A DNA stretch of 6,191 nt from Dysgonamonadaceae bacterium. GTDB taxonomy: Bacteria; Bacteroidota; Bacteroidia; Bacteroidales; Azobacteroidaceae. Positions 5,350 through 6,191 of this stretch are shown one piece after another; within the stretch, counting starts at the first letter, position 1; every line of letters begins with the position of its first letter. The notes beneath the pieces are model-generated. The model saw only the letters and a program-made list of their open reading frames with translations, made no database searches and was not told the DNA's origin. The position numbers and the translations under genes are program-made. The stretch is taken from contig JAIRRK010000078.1 of assembly GCA_031256015.1 (NCBI GenBank), forward strand, positions 1 to 6,191, written 5' to 3'.

Positions 5350-6191
5350 ATGAAAAAAATAATATACTCTTTTACCTTATTATTTGCTGTTTTATTCGGA
5401 TGTAATTGCATTGCATCTGCTCAAATTCAATTAAATGTCACAAAGAACGATAGTGTAATTATCGAGCTCGGTGGATATAAACAAGGAACTATTTCATGGC
5501 AACGAAGTACAACAGGTCAGACATTTACAACTATGTCTGCCTACAAAGACAAAAAAGAACTTCGTTACAAAGCGTCAGGACCTCTTTTTTTCCGTACTAA
5601 AATAGATGACAATACTTGTGAACCGGTTTATTCGGATACCCTTCAAGTAAACATCACCTCCTTGTTCAACGTAAAAGGCGGACAAGGATACATAGAATCA
5701 GCACCTTTCGTTGCCGCTGAGGGTGGTCTTACAATGCGTGAAAATGGTGTCTTGTCGAACTGGAGCAATAGCCAACGAAAGCCGGTTTGGTTTCTTTACC
5801 AAACACCGGGAACTTATGAAGTAAGTTTCAATATAAGAGGTTCAAACGGCCTTAACTATCAATTCGAAATGAAAACATCTTCTCCGGGAGTGAAAGCATA
5901 CGAACCTGAAGTATTTCCTTTTGAATATGCCGGAATCGGATCATCGGAATTACGAAAGTTTTTCACTATCACAATTCCTGCTGCCGGGTATTATCGTTAC
6001 GAACTGAATGCCATTTCTTCAAATATGAACGGATTAACCATTGAGGACTTGAAATTTACCGGAATTCAAGAACCGGGAAAAGCGGAACCAAAGACATACG
6101 CAGAGAGCCGTTTATTTTCTACTTCATTACACATGGGCTTTAGCTCATCCGCAAATACAACAAAAGAATACGATTGGCTTTATGAGGAAAT
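5350..6191 (+). CDS. Secreted DUF5077/DUF3472-like protein (incomplete, runs off the window)
   Basis: The ORF opens at ATG 5350, 8 nt after the previous stop, and is still open after 280 codons at the window end. Seen: a signal peptide (about 1-24) with probable cleavage at ASA-Q; Cys18 in LFGC makes a lipoprotein a weaker alternative. Residues about 26-103 look like a small Ig-like beta domain (ISWQRSTTGQ ... LFFRTKI ... YSDTLQVNI), common in secreted Bacteroidota proteins. Residues about 105-240 resemble DUF5077, a beta-sandwich with carbohydrate-binding-like character (GGQGYIESAPF, VWFLYQTPGTYEVSF, YYRYELNAI). From about 252 the sequence SLHMGFSS ... YDWLYEE matches my recollection of the start of DUF3472. 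Proteins of this architecture are usually secreted and of unknown activity, with polysaccharide binding or processing often suspected. The missing C-terminus should hold the rest of DUF3472 and possibly a T9SS tail. Domain names are from recognition, not from a search. Confidence 0.78.
   Translation, partial: MKKIIYSFTLLFAVLFGCNCIASAQIQLNVTKNDSVIIELGGYKQGTISWQRSTTGQTFTTMSAYKDKKELRYKASGPLFFRTKIDDNTCEPVYSDTLQVNITSLFNVKGGQGYIESAPFVAAEGGLTMRENGVLSNWSNSQRKPVWFLYQTPGTYEVSFNIRGSNGLNYQFEMKTSSPGVKAYEPEVFPFEYAGIGSSELRKFFTITIPAAGYYRYELNAISSNMNGLTIEDLKFTGIQEPGKAEPKTYAESRLFSTSLHMGFSSSANTTKEYDWLYEE

Overview
The window is a stretch of chromosome from a member of the Bacteroidota, most likely Bacteroidales. 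Three things point there. Protein 4790-5341 ends in a type IX secretion (Por secretion tail) sorting domain. The DnaG, ThyA, DHFR and methyltransferase proteins read like Bacteroidales versions; for example, DHFR has the [10 protein letters not shown] segment. Two intergenic spacers carry the Bacteroidota -7 promoter signature TAnnTTTG. The DNA is AT-rich, all genes lie on the + strand, and Shine-Dalgarno sites are mostly absent.

Layout: bases 1-191 contain nothing I can identify. A doubtful 56-codon ORF (192-362) overlaps by 4 nt the start of a class I SAM-dependent, rRNA-type methyltransferase (359-1249). After 32 nt come thymidylate synthase thyA (1282-2076) and dihydrofolate reductase folA (2073-2561), which overlap by 4 nt (ATGA) and are probably translationally coupled. 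A 76-nt spacer holds a promoter-like box almost touching the start codon of the primase gene dnaG (2638-4674), plus a 9-bp inverted repeat whose right arm includes that ATG. A 115-nt spacer with a second TAnnTTTG box leads into two secreted-protein genes 8 nt apart: a 183-aa SprB-like/T9SS-tail protein (4790-5341) and a DUF5077/DUF3472-like protein (5350 to the window edge, incomplete).

Functionally, the first half is housekeeping. ThyA makes dTMP and dihydrofolate, DHFR regenerates tetrahydrofolate, and DnaG primes the replication that uses the dTTP. The methyltransferase probably acts on RNA. The last two genes form a separate unit for exported proteins of unknown role.

I see no mobile element, CRISPR array, tRNA or rRNA gene. 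I also see no clear new multi-gene system. The points most worth a second look are the folA-dnaG spacer architecture, the missing active-site Trp in DHFR, the small secreted SprB-like protein with its DUF3472 partner, and an 18-bp perfect palindrome inside dnaG.
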